Assembly (NCBI RefSeq): GCF_002994745.2
Contig: NC_037089.1
Coordinates: 16,076,141-16,140,140 of the forward strand
Direction: 5' to 3'
DNA length: 64,000 bases
From: Rosa chinensis
Taxonomy: Eukaryota; Streptophyta; Magnoliopsida; Rosales; Rosaceae
Within the stretch, counting starts at the first letter, position 1; every line of letters starts with the position of its first letter. Shown here in pieces: positions 10,358 through 23,300 of the stretch. The position numbers were made by a program, and so were the translations under genes. A model generated the notes under the pieces. It was not told the origin of the DNA, made no database searches, and saw nothing but the letters and a program-made list of their open reading frames with translations.

Positions 10358-13300
10358 GCAATTGTATGCATATCATACGTTAACACATTGTAGAATTTTC
10401 CTAATTCAAAACCAAATAATTGTTATGAAATAACAACACTTTTATATAAAACAAAACTTCTATATAATCCTACGAGATATCTATTGAAGTTTACCTGTTG
10501 TTGATCATTTGTTTTGCAATAGTTGATATAATGCATGTTTGGAAACTCGAGTGTATAAAAAAAAGACCATGATGATCGGTGCCAAAGTATCCACACTTCA
10601 TTGTATATATTATTAGTGAATTTTCCTTGACTTACTAATTGAATATTAATCTAATGATAAATTTATTATAAGGTCATCAAATGAGTTTTGAAGTTCAAAT
10701 TTATTTTACCGAAACCTTCTCGATGTATAAGTCTACGATTGAAGTTTGTAAGACCGGTCATCCCACCTCATCGATCACTCATCACACCATGCCAAGCCAT
10801 TCTTCAATATGTCAACATTATAATTCGTCAAATAAAGACACAATGGATGGAGAACTCATCCCTCCCATTTCTTCTTTAATAATTTTTTTTTTTTTGATTA
10901 TATGAGTTAGGTTTAGATGTGCCTAATATAAACATATGATCAATTGTTTTTTTAACTCAGTTAAGCCGACTAAATGGAATGAAAGGAATTAAACTAAATA
11001 ATTGCAAAAACTAGCACAGTGAATGTACCTTCTAGGTATTATAAAACATTTGGTTTACATCCTTGTCCTCTTGTAGGAAGAAAAACTGGTTTCTTGTAGA
11101 GAAACTTTCTTCACACACAAAACCAATGTTTATGTTATGCTTAGCAATAGAAATGCATCAGGTGCGGTTTTGGGGGTGCTTAGCAATAGACATTTCTGAG
11201 ATATATAACATTTCTGAGTATAATATAGTTCAGATGACAGATCTGATGTGCTATTTCTCCTCTTCCTGGGCTGTTTTGGGCTCAAACCCTGATGCAGCTT
11301 GATTTTTTGTTTCTTCCTTGGCTATTTCCACTCTTCCAAGCTTGCTGTTCTTAACCTTTTCTTTTTATCCTCTAATAAAACATTTATGCAAGTTTTTAAA
11401 TTTTTATTCTGTTTCTTTCCATTAAGAGCAAGATTGAGACTTTCACATTTTCACATTAGACCTCTAAATTTTCAAAACCGGCTCTGATTTACATATCATA
11501 ATAATATTTAGTAATGAAAGAAACTGAATTTTCAGATGCTTCATTAAAACGCGTGTATGAGTGTTAGAGTTTAACTAAATTGAAATTTTACTTATGATCT
11601 CTTTCTAGCTTCACTTTCATATGGTTTCTTTCATTAATTTTATACACATAAAATCGGTTGTTTCTAATTTTTAGCGCGTATTTTGAAGAAAATCATGAGC
11701 TCGTTAATAAGATAATCTTTTCATGATCAACTAACCGAAATTAAACTATGTCAATAGCACATGACAAATTCACAAGTTTAAATTTTTTTTTAAATTGCAT
11801 GGGATGCACTTTCATGCAGCAAATTATCTCAAGGCTAGGTCAAGGTCTGCATCCTCACACTAAAAGACAAATAAACCCTCCAAATAGCAAAAGGTACTAC
11901 TACTACCCTTTGAATATTAGCAAATCCAAAAAGTGGTGAAAGCAGCTTTGTGATTTGTAATTGAATCAGAAACTATTATTAAATTCAAATAAAGTTGTTA
12001 AGGACGTAATCAAATCTTAAAAAGCTACCCTACACTAATCCCCATATGATAGATCTCTCTTTGGTTTTTAGTCAATTTGACACAACCTTTTTCTTCATGA
12101 AGATCGGAGAGAGAAGAAACCATATATACGAAAAACTGACCAGAAGGCAAATCCAGTCACATGTGTATTATAAAGTCAAGTTCTATTTAGGTAGAGATCT
12201 CAATGCCTCAATGGTATCAAACAAACAATAACAGTAACATTAATGATAGTCATAATAGTAATAGTAAACTAATGATACTGATTAAGGAATATACTAGAGA
12301 CGATTAAAAGAAGCATGAGAAGTAGCTAGTTCAGATTTACATGTTTGCAAAAAAGGATGATCAAGTTATGAATACTACCAGTCCAGAAGATAATTTAAGA
12401 CTGTACTCGAAGATCAATGCAGATCGATCCTAAAACTTCGAAATGTGTTTCTCCAATCACAAGTTAATTCTCTTTAGAAACTCAAAATTGATGCAGATAT
12501 CGGACCCTCAGATTTGAACCTCTCCAAATCTCCTCTATAAGTCTCTCTTACTCTCTCCAGTCGTATGCAGGGGGCGAAGATATAAACTGCACAAGAAAAT
12601 AAATAAAAAAGGGAACTCATAGATTAGTAGCCGTTTGATACGATTCATTTACTTTAAGTAGCAATGCCCTACTCATATGATCACATCATATTCTCGATCA
12701 ATGCAAAATTTAAGATAATCAAGAAAACATTATTGCCTGACTTTATATCATTATCAAGAAAAAGACATTATACTTTGATAGTAAAAAAAAAAAATGTATA
12801 CGTATACGTATAAACACATTATCATATCATAAACTTTAAACGCAAGCTTTGTCAATGAAAAGAGTTATATCAAACTAAAACACAAAGAAAACCTCACACT
12901 CCCTTCAAAAACTTGGTAAAACCCTACAGTATAACTAAGAGCAATACATGACTGTTTTCTCCGTAGGTGTTTGAGAAACAAAAGTAGCAAAGCCAAAGTC
13001 AACAAAAAGCACAAAGCAGGAAGTTCCAACTGTTATGTGAAACAAGGGCAGTCTTGTCTTTTACAAAACTGAGTAAGAACAATGTCAGTGTATACAGTAG
13101 AGATCATCATGATATCCGATTGCCTTAAAAACCCCTCCATCTACCCTCATTTAGTCCAATAATGATGTAGCTAGTAGTATGAGTCAAACTCAATAAGGAC
13201 ATGTTTTTCTATTTTCCACAATTGAATTGGACCCTCCGTCCTTTCCATCCCCATAAATGTGTCCTATTATCTCCACAAACCAAAGCATCACATCACTGGT

Positions 13301-13698
13301 ATTTATTTTTTCTGACAATAAACATTATGGCAAAGCAAATATTCATCAAGAGGAGAAAGGGATATCACCAAACTGTGCAAATGAAACCCTCAGATGCTAT
13401 GTTAATGATGGAGAAGCTAGTGGGGGAGGGGGGGACATCCCATACTCTGTGAAAAGACAATAATTCTCTTTAACCAAACCAAACCTCCCCCTCTGCTCTA
13501 TGCAATAAAGAGTAGGTTTTGGCCCTCACCATTTTGCCTCCTTCTTGATAAAACAAACCCCAGATTTACAGCATTAATAAATGTGCGGAATTAATAGGAA
13601 AATAGGGAAGCAGAAGGAAAAAAGAAAGCTTACCCAGAATGAAGCTTTGTTTAATGAAAAAGCGGGGAAAGGCAAAAATGGAGCCGGAAGTAAAACAT
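10358..13698. other. AT-rich intergenic DNA, downstream of the LBD gene
   Basis: No gene seen. Several short ORFs (10681-10905, 11063-11302, 13201-13452) have no recognisable content. The last 150-200 bp before 13699 are the likely 3' UTR of the minus-strand LBD gene. Confidence 0.45.
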
Positions 13699-14649
13699 CT
13701 AACAAGATGGGCCCACACTCCTACTTCTGCCATCCTCGCCTTCGACCTTCTGCGGCAGTAGCTGCGGTGGTTGTTGTTGCTGCGATTGCTGCTGCTGCTG
13801 CGGTTGTTGTTGGGATTGAAGCAAAGCCTGAAGCTGGAGATGGTGGTGGTGGTGAGGTTCTTGTTGTTGCTGTTGTGGCTGAATCTGATAAGGGTTAGGA
13901 TCAAAGCCCAGAGCCAAAGCAGGTGAGATGTTAGCATTATTAGCTGCTGCTGAAGTAGGACTCATCTGAGTCAACCCAGTCCCAGTGACCGAGTCGAACC
14001 CACTGTTAAACCTCAGATGATGCGGCGGTTCTTGACTATGCAATGCTCCCTGTTTGTTCTGCTCAAAGCTTCTCAACATCTCCTGCTGCTCCCTCGCTGC
14101 CAGAAATTGCTGAGCCTCGAAAATCTGCTGCTGTTGCTGTTGTTCTCTCACCATTAACTGCCCACCGCTGCCGGAGGCTGCTCCGGTCGGAATGCCCATC
14201 ATCGGCGACATGTTGTACGGCACAACCACCGAGGAAGAGGAGGCATTCCCGCCGCCCTGAATCTGCTGCGGCATGTAAGATGTCGGCTGAAGAATCGAGA
14301 GCATGGCCTGCGGGCCCATGTAAGTAGCCAGCTCCTTTCTGGCATTGTATAGATCGAGCTGGACTTGCTTCAATCTCTGCTGAAGAATAGAAATGAGCCC
14401 CACGCAGCCGTAGACTGGGTCGCGGAGACGAGCCTCGGCCTCGTAGGCCAGCGAGTTCACCGCGTCCTCGCGCTGCGTGGCGCTCAGCTCGTTTAGAATC
14501 TTGGCAACATTGCTGGCCCCAAACACCTTGTGAACGTTGGCAAATTTCTGCGGCTGGTCCGGCGGGAAGTAAGGCGCAAACACGCACTCCTGGGTGCACT
14601 TGCGCCTGAGAAATTTGCAGGCTGCGCACGGAGAATTTGACGACGACAT
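13699..14649 (-). CDS. LBD36: LOB-domain transcription factor, LBD36/ASL1-like
   Basis: This single-exon ORF encodes 316 residues. The LOB domain covers about residues 6-107. It has the Cys block CxxCx6Cx3C (C8, C11, C18, C22) that binds zinc and DNA. The GAS block follows (KVFGASNVAKIL, then DAVNSLAYEAEARLRDP), and then a leucine-zipper-like coiled coil (ISILQQRLKQVQLDL). This places it in class I LBD. The start PCAACKFLRRKC and the stretch ELATYMGPQAML match LBD36/ASL1, a paralogue of AS2 that affects leaf and petal shape. The C-terminus (residues 160-316) is low complexity, rich in Gln and His, and is normal activation-domain-like sequence for this group. The ATG is preceded by an A-rich context on the minus strand. 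Recognition as LBD is firm; the exact orthologue is likely, not proven. Confidence 0.93.
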   Translation of the reverse strand: MSSSNSPCAACKFLRRKCTQECVFAPYFPPDQPQKFANVHKVFGASNVAKILNELSATQREDAVNSLAYEAEARLRDPVYGCVGLISILQQRLKQVQLDLYNARKELATYMGPQAMLSILQPTSYMPQQIQGGGNASSSSVVVPYNMSPMMGIPTGAASGSGGQLMVREQQQQQQIFEAQQFLAAREQQEMLRSFEQNKQGALHSQEPPHHLRFNSGFDSVTGTGLTQMSPTSAAANNANISPALALGFDPNPYQIQPQQQQQEPHHHHHLQLQALLQSQQQPQQQQQSQQQQPPQLLPQKVEGEDGRSRSVGPSC

Positions 14650-16030
14650 TTTTTTTGTTTACTCTTTTTTTTTTAACCTAATCAATCAACTGCAGCAGAG
14701 AGACCCCCATATATATAAAAATCGATTAAAACCAATCCAAGTCAATGTTGATAAATTTGATACAAATGCAAGAGAGACAAATGGACTCTCCACCAAGGAC
14801 AAAGAAACTTAGAGAGCTAGCTAGAGAGGGAGAGAGAAATAATTTTTTTTCTTTTTTTATTAATTAAAAGAAGCATTGAAATGAGGGAGAAATCAGAGAG
14901 GCAGATGCATAGCGGATTCAGGGAAGCTTCATTGAATATTTTCTCATGGGTTTTAGAGAAAACAAGGTGTTGCCATTAAGAGCTTCTGTTAATCTAATGG
15001 TATTAAAAGAAAACCGACCTGGTACCTATAACAAAACAGTACCTTCGAGCCAAAGCAAAAGGGGAGCTTATTTATATTCACAAAAATTATAAACAAAATA
15101 AAAGTTTTCGATTTTCTGAAAACGAAGTTAAGCGAATCGTTGAGAATCTCTGAATCTGACGGATGAAAAGATCGCAGATACGGCCAAGGATACAACAATG
15201 GCTTCCTTTACACTGTGAAAAGAGACATATAGAGCTAGAGAGAGGGACAGTGGAACGGAAAACAATGAAACGGGAGCTAATTTCTGTCAATTTCCAGAAA
15301 TACAAACTAAGACATCAAAAAAGCGTCAAGAACAAGTTCACTGTGGTAACTTCATGCTCACGAAAAATGCACCCAGAAACAAAAACAGAAAATATCTTTG
15401 GGCACGGATCTTTCTAGATCCGAGTAAAACGAAAACCAATCTCCGAAACCGATTCGGAAAAATCCACAGCAGGTACTCACAATCGCCGCGTGAATAACCG
15501 CACAAGAAAGATTTGAGTTTTTCAGATTTCAAGACTTACGAAAAGCCCGAAAAAAAAAAACACATAAACAAAGACGAGAGCATGATCAATATCCTGACCT
15601 TGTGGTTATTCAGTTGCTCTTCTTGATCAGAGTCGACCCCTCCGCTTTCTCTCTCTCTCAACCGAGCCCTCAAACTCCATGAAACAAGACCTGCAACACC
15701 CAAAAAAAAAACACGAGGGCTGAGGAGGCGACGGGAGCGAAAACGGCGACGTTTGGGAGGCGGAAGAGAATGACGGAGACCTCGACGCGACGATTCAGGG
15801 TTCGAGAGCTGGGAGAGCGCTCGATCCGATCTTCGAGTTTCAGGATCCCAACAGAAGCAGAGAGAAAAACGAAAAGATTTTATTGTTTCCAAAGGGAAAA
15901 AAATGTTAAAAATGAAAAACCAGAAATGATGAGGGAGAGGGAGAGGGAGAGGGAGAGGTTTTACCATGGCGACGACGTCAAATTGTTTATATGCGTCGAA
16001 TCGCGAGCCGTTGAAATTCGGAAGGGGTCG
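14650..16030 (-). promoter_or_regulatory. LBD36-like 5' UTR and promoter region, possible 5' UTR intron
   Basis: No protein-coding gene is visible between the LBD start and about 16030. On the minus strand a good acceptor (CTCTGCTGCAG, near 14690) lies 40 nt above the ATG and a donor-like GTAAGT lies at 15534-15539, so an intron of about 850 bp in the 5' UTR is possible. A (GGGAGA)n run at 15931-15958, which is a CT-rich tract on the coding strand, is the sort of sequence often found near plant transcription starts. All of this is inference. Confidence 0.35.
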
Positions 16031-16706
16031 GGGTGACCGTTGGATGTGAATTTTTTTTTTTTGGAAATATTTATATGGGATTGCCATTACTGTCCCTTTA
16101 TAAGGACATGTTATTCTGGGCAACCCATTTAGTGCCCTCTCTGAGTTTCCTCTTTGTCCCTGTACTGTCCTCTGCGTTTAATGCCCGATGGTGCCCTTGT
16201 TTGGACGCTTTCACTGCCTTCGCTGTCAATGCAAGAGGGGTAATGACGTAAATGTCCTCGTTTGTGTTATGGTAATTTTTTTGGCTATGGTAAATTTGAT
16301 AGTGTTATTTTTTTATTTGATTATTTGGGATATGATGATTAGAAAGTCAAAGATGAAATTGTTTTAGTTAAGGAATCCTAGATGACAATGTGTTTGGGGC
16401 AATTGCTATTAATATTTTGGGGCCATTAATGAGGGAAATCAATTTTGTAATTAACAAAGAATTTATTTAAATTATGGCAACTAGATAAGCTAACAATCCA
16501 TTTCAATTTAATTTTGATAGCTCATAATTAATCCTTTGATTAATTGCTATGATGAGTCCTGAATGTAAGAGTAACATGTTATGTATCTATCTGTTAATTG
16601 TTACTCAAAAGATATTAGAGCTGCTGTGTATATATAAGGTTTCTGAAAAAAAAAAAAAAGAGGCATTCATTATAGTAAACATATACTAACAATTGCGCTG
16701 CGTAAT

Positions 16707-16988
16707 GTATAGCCTTTTTTTTTTTGAAATTAGGTAAATAAATTTGAAATTGGCATATATATACTAACAATTATACGCCACACAAACGTAACATTATAAA
16801 TTCTTACTACTATATGTAGAGGAGCGAGTTTGTAAGTGAAACGAAATGTATAGCAATTTTTTGTGAAATTAGGTAAATAAATTTTAAATTAGCGTATACA
16901 CTAACAAGTATACGATGCACAAACTTATTATTAGTACTATAAACTCTTACTATCCGTAGAGGAGCGGGTTTCTAAGTCAATCGAAAGG
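16707..16988. repeat. Tandem duplication, period about 141 bp
   Basis: Two diverged copies, 16707-16847 and 16848-16988, share GAAATTAGGTAAATAAATTT near the start and TAGAGGAGCG followed by GTAAGT/CTAAGT near the end. Part of an earlier copy (ATATACTAACAATT) is visible just upstream at 16681. The unit has no coding content. Confidence 0.7.
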
Positions 16989-17083
16989 TAGAAATAGCAA
17001 GGTCATAGAGATCTCTTTGCTGATAAAAGCTCATCAATGTTACATTTAAAAAATAAAAATAAAAATAAAAAACTCATCAGTGT

Positions 17084-17087
<4 letters not shown>

Positions 17088-17115
<28 letters not shown>
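17088..17115. repeat. (AT)n microsatellite, left of the copia relic
   Basis: About 14 AT repeats abut the LTR at 17116. The matching tract is at 20041-20066, so the element inserted into an AT microsatellite. Confidence 0.9.
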
Positions 17116-17119
<4 letters not shown>

Positions 17120-17309
17120 AAAGTAAAATGACAATTGGAATTGGTCTACTCATTTCATTCATAACCCCTTTATATAGGGATAGGATCACAACGGAAATAT
17201 CAATTACATTGATGATACTAAATGCTGATTGAGCTGTGATTTGTAATTGCTTAATTCCCTCTTCGTCTGTTTCTTTGACGAAGGCACATAATGTGCTTTT
17301 CCTTTAACA
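17116..17309 (-). repeat. 3' LTR of the copia relic (194 bp)
   Basis: On the plus strand it starts TGTTAAAG and ends CTTTAACA, a perfect 8-bp terminal inverted repeat. The purine tract of the minus-strand element (plus-strand CTCCCCCTT) follows directly at 17310. A partial second LTR copy is at about 19955-20040. Confidence 0.85.
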
Positions 17310-20040
17310 CTCCCCCTTGTGCCAAGTCAAAGACGAAATGGTGCATGAGTTGTTGCCTCACTAAAAACCTTGCCAAGTAACAATAAAAACCCTGTGGGGC
17401 AAAAATAAAACTTGGTCGAAGGAAAAGAGCACAACGCACCTTCTACATTTGAGAATGACATGTGTGTGTTAGACTCCCCCTGATGTCTACACCTCCCCCT
17501 GATCATTACATTAATCAAGTGAGCTTGGAAAGTCTTCGCATTCCTATGCTTTTCACATGTTTCTCAAATGTGGCCTTAGGCAGTGATTTGGTAAACAAAT
17601 CTGCCACATTCTCCTCAGACCTTACTTGATTCACTTGAATCTTGAGAAGGGTCTGTTGTTGCTGATTGTAGAACAACTTTGGAGATATGTGTTTTGTGTT
17701 ATTACCCTTAATATAACCTAGCTTCATCTGTTAGATGCAAGCTGCATTGTGTTCATAAATGCAAGTAGGCTCCTCAGTGGTAGAACTCAAACCACTAATC
17801 CCTCAAATATGTGCAATGATATTTCTTAACCATACACACTCACGAACCGCCTCATGTACAACAATGATCTCTGAGTGGTTTGAGGAGGTAGCCACAAGGG
17901 TTTGCTTGGTTGATCTCCAAGATATCGCCGTGTTCCCATTGGTAAATACATAACTAGTTTGGTAACGATCTTTATGTGGGTCAGAGACTTACCCAGTATC
18001 AGCAAAACCGACCAAAACGTCATTTGGCGTTTTTAGTGTAGGGAGTAGCGCTTTCGCCATCAACATTTCCTTTAGGGATTGTAGTTCCATCTACGGTCCC
18101 TCTTATCTCTCTGTAGGGAAAGAACAGTCTCAAGTCAATGGTTCCTTTTAGGTATCGAAAATGTTCTTGATACCATTCCAATGACGCTGCGTTGGCGCTG
18201 AGCTAAATCTAACTAACAAGTTCATTGAGAATGCAATGTCGGGTCGAGTACATGCCTAAGTACAATAATGCGCCTATTGTACTTAGATAGGGAATTTCAG
18301 CTCCCAACACCTCTTCGTCATCTTCCTTTGGACGAAATGGATCTTTCTTTGCATCCAAGTTTCGACCGATCATGGGAGTGCTAGCAGGATGTGCTTTGTC
18401 CATATTATATCGCCTGACTTTTGGACATATGCAGACTGGTGGATTAGTATTCCACAAACTCAGTTGTTCTAGTTCAAGGCCTAGATAGAATCGAGTTTTC
18501 CCAAGATCCTTCATCTCAAATTCGGATTTCAAGTAGCTCGCGGTTTCTCTTATTTCATCAAGAGTACCTATTATGTTCATATCATCTACATATACTGCTA
18601 CAATTGCAAATCCGGAACTTGTTTTCTTTATGAATACGCAGGGGCATAATTCATCGTTCTTATATCCCTTCCCAATCAAGTAGTCACTTAGACGGGTATA
18701 CCACATCCGCCTGGATTGTTTTAATCCGTAAAGTGAGCGTTTCAACCTAGTTGCAAACGCACTCCGTGGTTTAGAGTCTCTTGACTTGGGTAATGTAAGG
18801 CCATCAGGCACTTTTTTATATATCTCTGAATCTAGATCCCCATAGAGATATGCAGTAACCACATCTATGAGCTGCATTTCCAGTCCTTTGGAAACTACTA
18901 AGCTAACTAAGTAGCAATACGTTATAACTTCCATTTTGGGGGAGAATGTCTCCTCGTAGTCAATTCCAGGGCGTTGTGAGAAACCTTGCGCCACAAGGCC
19001 AGCCTTGTACCTTAGGACTTCATTCTTCTCATTACGCTTTCTGACAAAGACTCATTTATGTCTTACACGCTTTACACTTGGTGGGGTTAGCACTACCAGA
19101 CCAAATACTTGTCTCTTTATCAGAGAATCTAATTCTACCTGGATTGATTCATTCCATTTAGGCCAATCTGCTCTTTGTTGACATTTTTCAACAGAGCGTG
19201 GTTCGATATCATCGTGCTCTATGATTCCTTGAGCAACAGTATATATCATCAATGTGTATGGAAGATCTTTCTATCAACTCATACGTACTCTCGTAATCCT
19301 TTGAGATTTCTTTGTTCTCTGGAATCATTTCAAATATCGGAGCGTCCTCCAGTATTGATTCATGGACATAACTATAATCAGAGATAATCTCATGAGAGGG
19401 ATTCTATACATTGATGATTGGTTTGTGCCTTACTCACCCTTTTCTTCCTTGGGTGAGTGTCAATCGAACCAAGTGACCTCCCCCTCTTCCTTGGGGAGCC
19501 ACAGCCTCAACCACACCTCCACTTAGTGCGGTTGCAGTGCCTCTATCTGCGGCACCGTGCCCCTTGTTGGGGATTTCTAACCTTGCAGGCACATTTGCAG
19601 CTAGTATATGTGATCTCGTCGCTTTTACGATATCAGTAAACGCATCAGGCATCGAATTTGCTACGTTCTGAAGATCGATTATTCTTTTCACTTCACTTTC
19701 ACTTTGTGAAGTGTGGGGATCAAAATGAGACAGAGTGGGGACAAACCACGACAATTCCTGTCGTTCCCTTGGAAAATCCTTTTTCCTATCTCCCCCTAAC
19801 GACGGGAAGACTGTCTCATCAAAGTGACAATCCGCAAATCTAGCGGTAGAGAGATCGCCTGTTAAGGTTTCCAAATAGCGTATAATTGTTGGAGATTCGT
19901 ATCCAACATAAATACTTAATCGTCTCTGAGAACCCAATGTAATTGAGAATGATCAATGTAATTGAGTTGTGATTTGTAATTGCTTGATTCCCTCTTCGTC
20001 TGTTTCTTTGACGAATGCACATAATGTGCTTTTCCTTTAA
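17116..20040 (-). mobile_element. Internally deleted Ty1/copia relic
   Basis: Minus-strand order is truncated 5' LTR (20040-19955), post-integrase region (19937-19434), RT (about 19080-18209), RNase H end (17727-17515), then 3' LTR. RT keeps GIDYEETFSPKMEV, VVTAYLYGDLDSEIY, LKRSLYGLKQS and AVYVDDMNIIG. gag, protease and integrase are gone. The 5' LTR breaks off at a TCAATTACATTG repeat and continues straight into the VGYESPTIIRYLE region, so one deletion removed half the LTR plus the 5' two-thirds of the interior. Its pol is close to that of the element at the right edge of the window, but the LTRs differ. Confidence 0.85.
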
Positions 20041-20042
20041 TA

Positions 20043-20066
<24 letters not shown>
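20041..20066. repeat. (TA)n microsatellite, right of the copia relic
   Basis: Mirrors 17088-17115. The last two bases of the LTR (CA) are missing where it joins this tract. Confidence 0.9.
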
Positions 20067-20073
<7 letters not shown>

Positions 20074-20130
20074 TTGAAACTAATCATTCGTAATTAGTTA
20101 AGTGTGCTCAATCTTTTCATGCTTCTTCTA

Positions 20131-20385
20131 TAAGAGCAATTCCAACAGCTTCTCTATATTTTGATTCCCTATAACTATCCATATTTTGGGGAAAGTGAGG
20201 AAAGAGAAAATCAAATTCACTATATTTACAGCAATCTCTAAAATTTTAAGGAAGAATATGGAGATTTTAGAGATTGCTGCAAAATAGGGAATCTGTTAGA
20301 GTTGGAAAAGAAAAATATGCTAAAGATTTGACTTTTGCTTTTCTATTATACGAAAATTATAGGAAAGCTATTGAAGTTGCTCTAA
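20131..20385. mobile_element. PIF/Harbinger-type MITE (249 bp) with TAA target duplication
   Basis: The element 20134-20382 has imperfect terminal inverted repeats of about 28 bp (left GAGCAATTCCAACAGCTT, right the inverse of GAGCAACTTCAATAGCTT). It is flanked by TAA on both sides (20131-20133, 20383-20385), the 3-bp duplication of Harbinger elements. A second inner palindrome (CAGCAATCTCTAAAAT and its inverse, near 20230-20275) makes most of the element one long hairpin. It has no ORF. Transcripts could yield small RNAs (inference). Confidence 0.85.
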
Positions 20386-23300
20386 GTATTTAACTATTTA
20401 CTAGATGTTCACCAAATACTTATTTTAAATAAGTCTAATCTATTTTACGTACCTTTGAACTTGATGGTAGTTAAAAGGGCATTTACGTAATTGGAGAGTG
20501 GACCTTGGTGGCCAGTGGCAATAGTTATCACCATCCCCGGCCAAAACAGTACGTCCGGATACCATGCGCGTTAACCTCATCGTCCAATTTTACCAAATTA
20601 CCACTCCCCCCTCTCGCCTTCGTGATTTGACAGTTGTCTCTTTCAAAAACACTCAGACCGGAGGGGAAGGGCAAAACAGTCAAACCGTTTTTCCCCTTTC
20701 TCGATTTGCTCATTACTGCCCCTCTTCTTCAACCTTCCTTGCATCAGCGACGCACGAGCCCCCAGACAGAGACAAATACAGACGGGCTCATCAGTCAGGT
20801 GGTGTGGTATGGGCTGTAGCACCACCGGCAATTGCCGGTCACAACCTTCCGTACCACGACCCCCACTGGATACACGTGTTCACTGTCGATCGTTGTTGAA
20901 GTGACGGAACCTTAAGCTTCCCCCTAGGGACTGATGGGTTCGAGCCTCCTCAGCCGTCAGGCCATGTCCACCAGCCACCGGCTAATCACGTCGCTTCACT
21001 TATCTACCGCCCAACCGGTCAATCATGCCCCCTCTGGCCCTCTTTTTCTCATTTAATTATTCAGTAGTTTCGAATTAACGTGTTCGACAATCTTGTTGAT
21101 GTATGTAGCGACTATGATCTTATCTTAATTTATTCATTTTTTCTAATTTTTCTTTCCTTCCATCCCCTTATATAGGCTGTTGGCGTCTCGCTGATTCTAA
21201 TTACACATACGTGATTGTCTCGAACTATATAATAATTAGGCCTCTTCCTACCAAATTAATCAGCGGCATTAGGGTGTATACGAGTCTATATAAGTCAGCG
21301 TCAGGCTGGCCCCGGCACTATAACCTGGTTGGTCTAATTTAAGCATGAACAGTGTGCCACGTGTTGGTTTTGATACGGTGGTAGGCCTTTACTTGTTTCG
21401 TGAGTAGTGTGACCTAACCCATCAATTTTCTATACAACCCTAGGAAGCGAGAGCGACTCTATTCACACTTAAACTATTACTCACAAATCACATTCACATT
21501 GTAGTTGTACGAGCACATATACTAATATACAAGCTTAATCACACGATTAATTAATCTAAAGAAAGTACGAGCGTACTTAGAAGCATATGGTTTTTATTTG
21601 ATTAAAAGAACTAATATTTGATAAATTAGTACCTAATTCAACGTAAGTGATCGGTTTTAGAAGTGAGAAAACAATATCATCAAATCAAATCGAATCACTA
21701 CAGTGATAAACAAACGTGTGAAAACAAGTTTTCTTCTTTTCATGTCAATTATGTTTGATATATACTAGATCAAAGTGTATGTATGATAATTTTGAAAATA
21801 TCATTCCATCAAGTTTCTATAGCTTCCAAATTTCAACAGTGGATCAAATAATTAAGCATGCAACTAATTAGATTGGATTGAAAAATTTGAATTTAATGAA
21901 CGCTATGTTATCCCCAGTCAATTATGTTGTGTTTGAATTTAAAAGGGACTGTGATTTTCATACTCATCAAATCCTTGTCGAATGAACATTGAATTATTTT
22001 AAGTAAACGATTATGACATTTATCTTCAAAAAAATGATTTCATTTAGCACACAATCTCAATCTTCTACTTTTGCGAGGAATTTTTCATATATCACGGCTG
22101 CAAAATGATTAACAAAAAAATCTGTAAATTATTTCATAACGTACGTAATTATGATCAAGGGAGCGCAAATGATCTTCTCTCGTTTAGATTGAATATGTAA
22201 ATATGTCACGTCTAAATACTGAACGTTTCAAACTGCGAGTACTGTCATTCTTTTATCCAAGTGAATATATAACCGATCGATCGAAAGCATATCTTTTCAG
22301 AGAAAAAGACCTATCAAATCATAACCCTAAGAGTTTGAGTGTTTGACTAGCTCAGCTAGCTATTGATCGATCGAACAGGGATTGCAATAGTGAATATCCC
22401 CAGGTGATGGAAGCTGCCTAGCCTCATCACTCATGCATGCATATATAATATATAATAGGTAAAACAGTTAAACGCAGCGTCCCACATCATCACCCTCTGT
22501 GCAAACCAACGCTATTGCGAGCCCTATTGTACGTGTACGTAGGATCGATCACTTCTCTTTAACGGGACGATACCTTGCTAGTCAGAGCGAACGTGGTGTC
22601 AGTCGAGTGGTGGAAACGATGAGGGTGGGGCCGGTGAGAGGGCGAGGTAAGACAAAATGGAGGGAGGAGAGATGGCCAGTTGTTGTGGTGGCATGGTCAT
22701 GCAAACCAGACCAGACCACTGAGAGAGACAGAGGGAGAGGGGAAGGGGGTCTCTGCCTGAGCCTGAGCCTGAGCCTGAGCCTGAACCTGAACCTGAGGCT
22801 GAGAGTGACTGCATATGCGCCCAGAGACAAGAGGCTAGTCCGGCCTTTCTGCCTGTCTGGTGTGGGTTTGGTTTGTGCAGTGTTACAGGACGCGTTTGTT
22901 GAGCAATTGCGTGCAGAGGGTTCAATTTCAATTAATGTTTATGCGTACCATCAAAGACCCATTCTGTCCCTCCTCGTCTCTTTCCGCCCTTTTGTCCTCA
23001 TTTCTCAGCTGTTTTTCCTTTTCTATGGCAATCATAAAAAATAAGGGCCGTTCTAGTTAGATCTCAAAATATCCAAACATCAACTCCAATTTTTTTTCAA
23101 TTATTAATTGACTTTATCAACTTATATGAAAAGATAAATAAGGACAAAGAGAGATAAATGAAAATTAAGTAAGTAAATAAATAAATACTATTCTTACTAA
23201 ATATAACATTCAATTAATTTTTTTTTCTCCCGATATTTCCTTATATTGCCTATATAGTTTTATAATTTACTTAAAATAATTAAGTAAAAATAATCATTTC

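Noticed and set aside
13581..14629. ORFs overlapping the LBD gene in other frames (13581-13898, 14043-14327, 14063-14629)
   Set aside because: Shadows of the LBD frame; Gln codon runs create open frames.
15536..16123. Minus-strand ORF of 195 residues upstream of the LBD gene
   Set aside because: Composition follows CT-rich leader DNA and no domain is visible; better read as UTR and promoter.
22499..23044. ORF of 181 residues
   Set aside because: Low-complexity part comes from the hexamer repeat; no conserved motif, and an antisense ORF of similar length overlaps.
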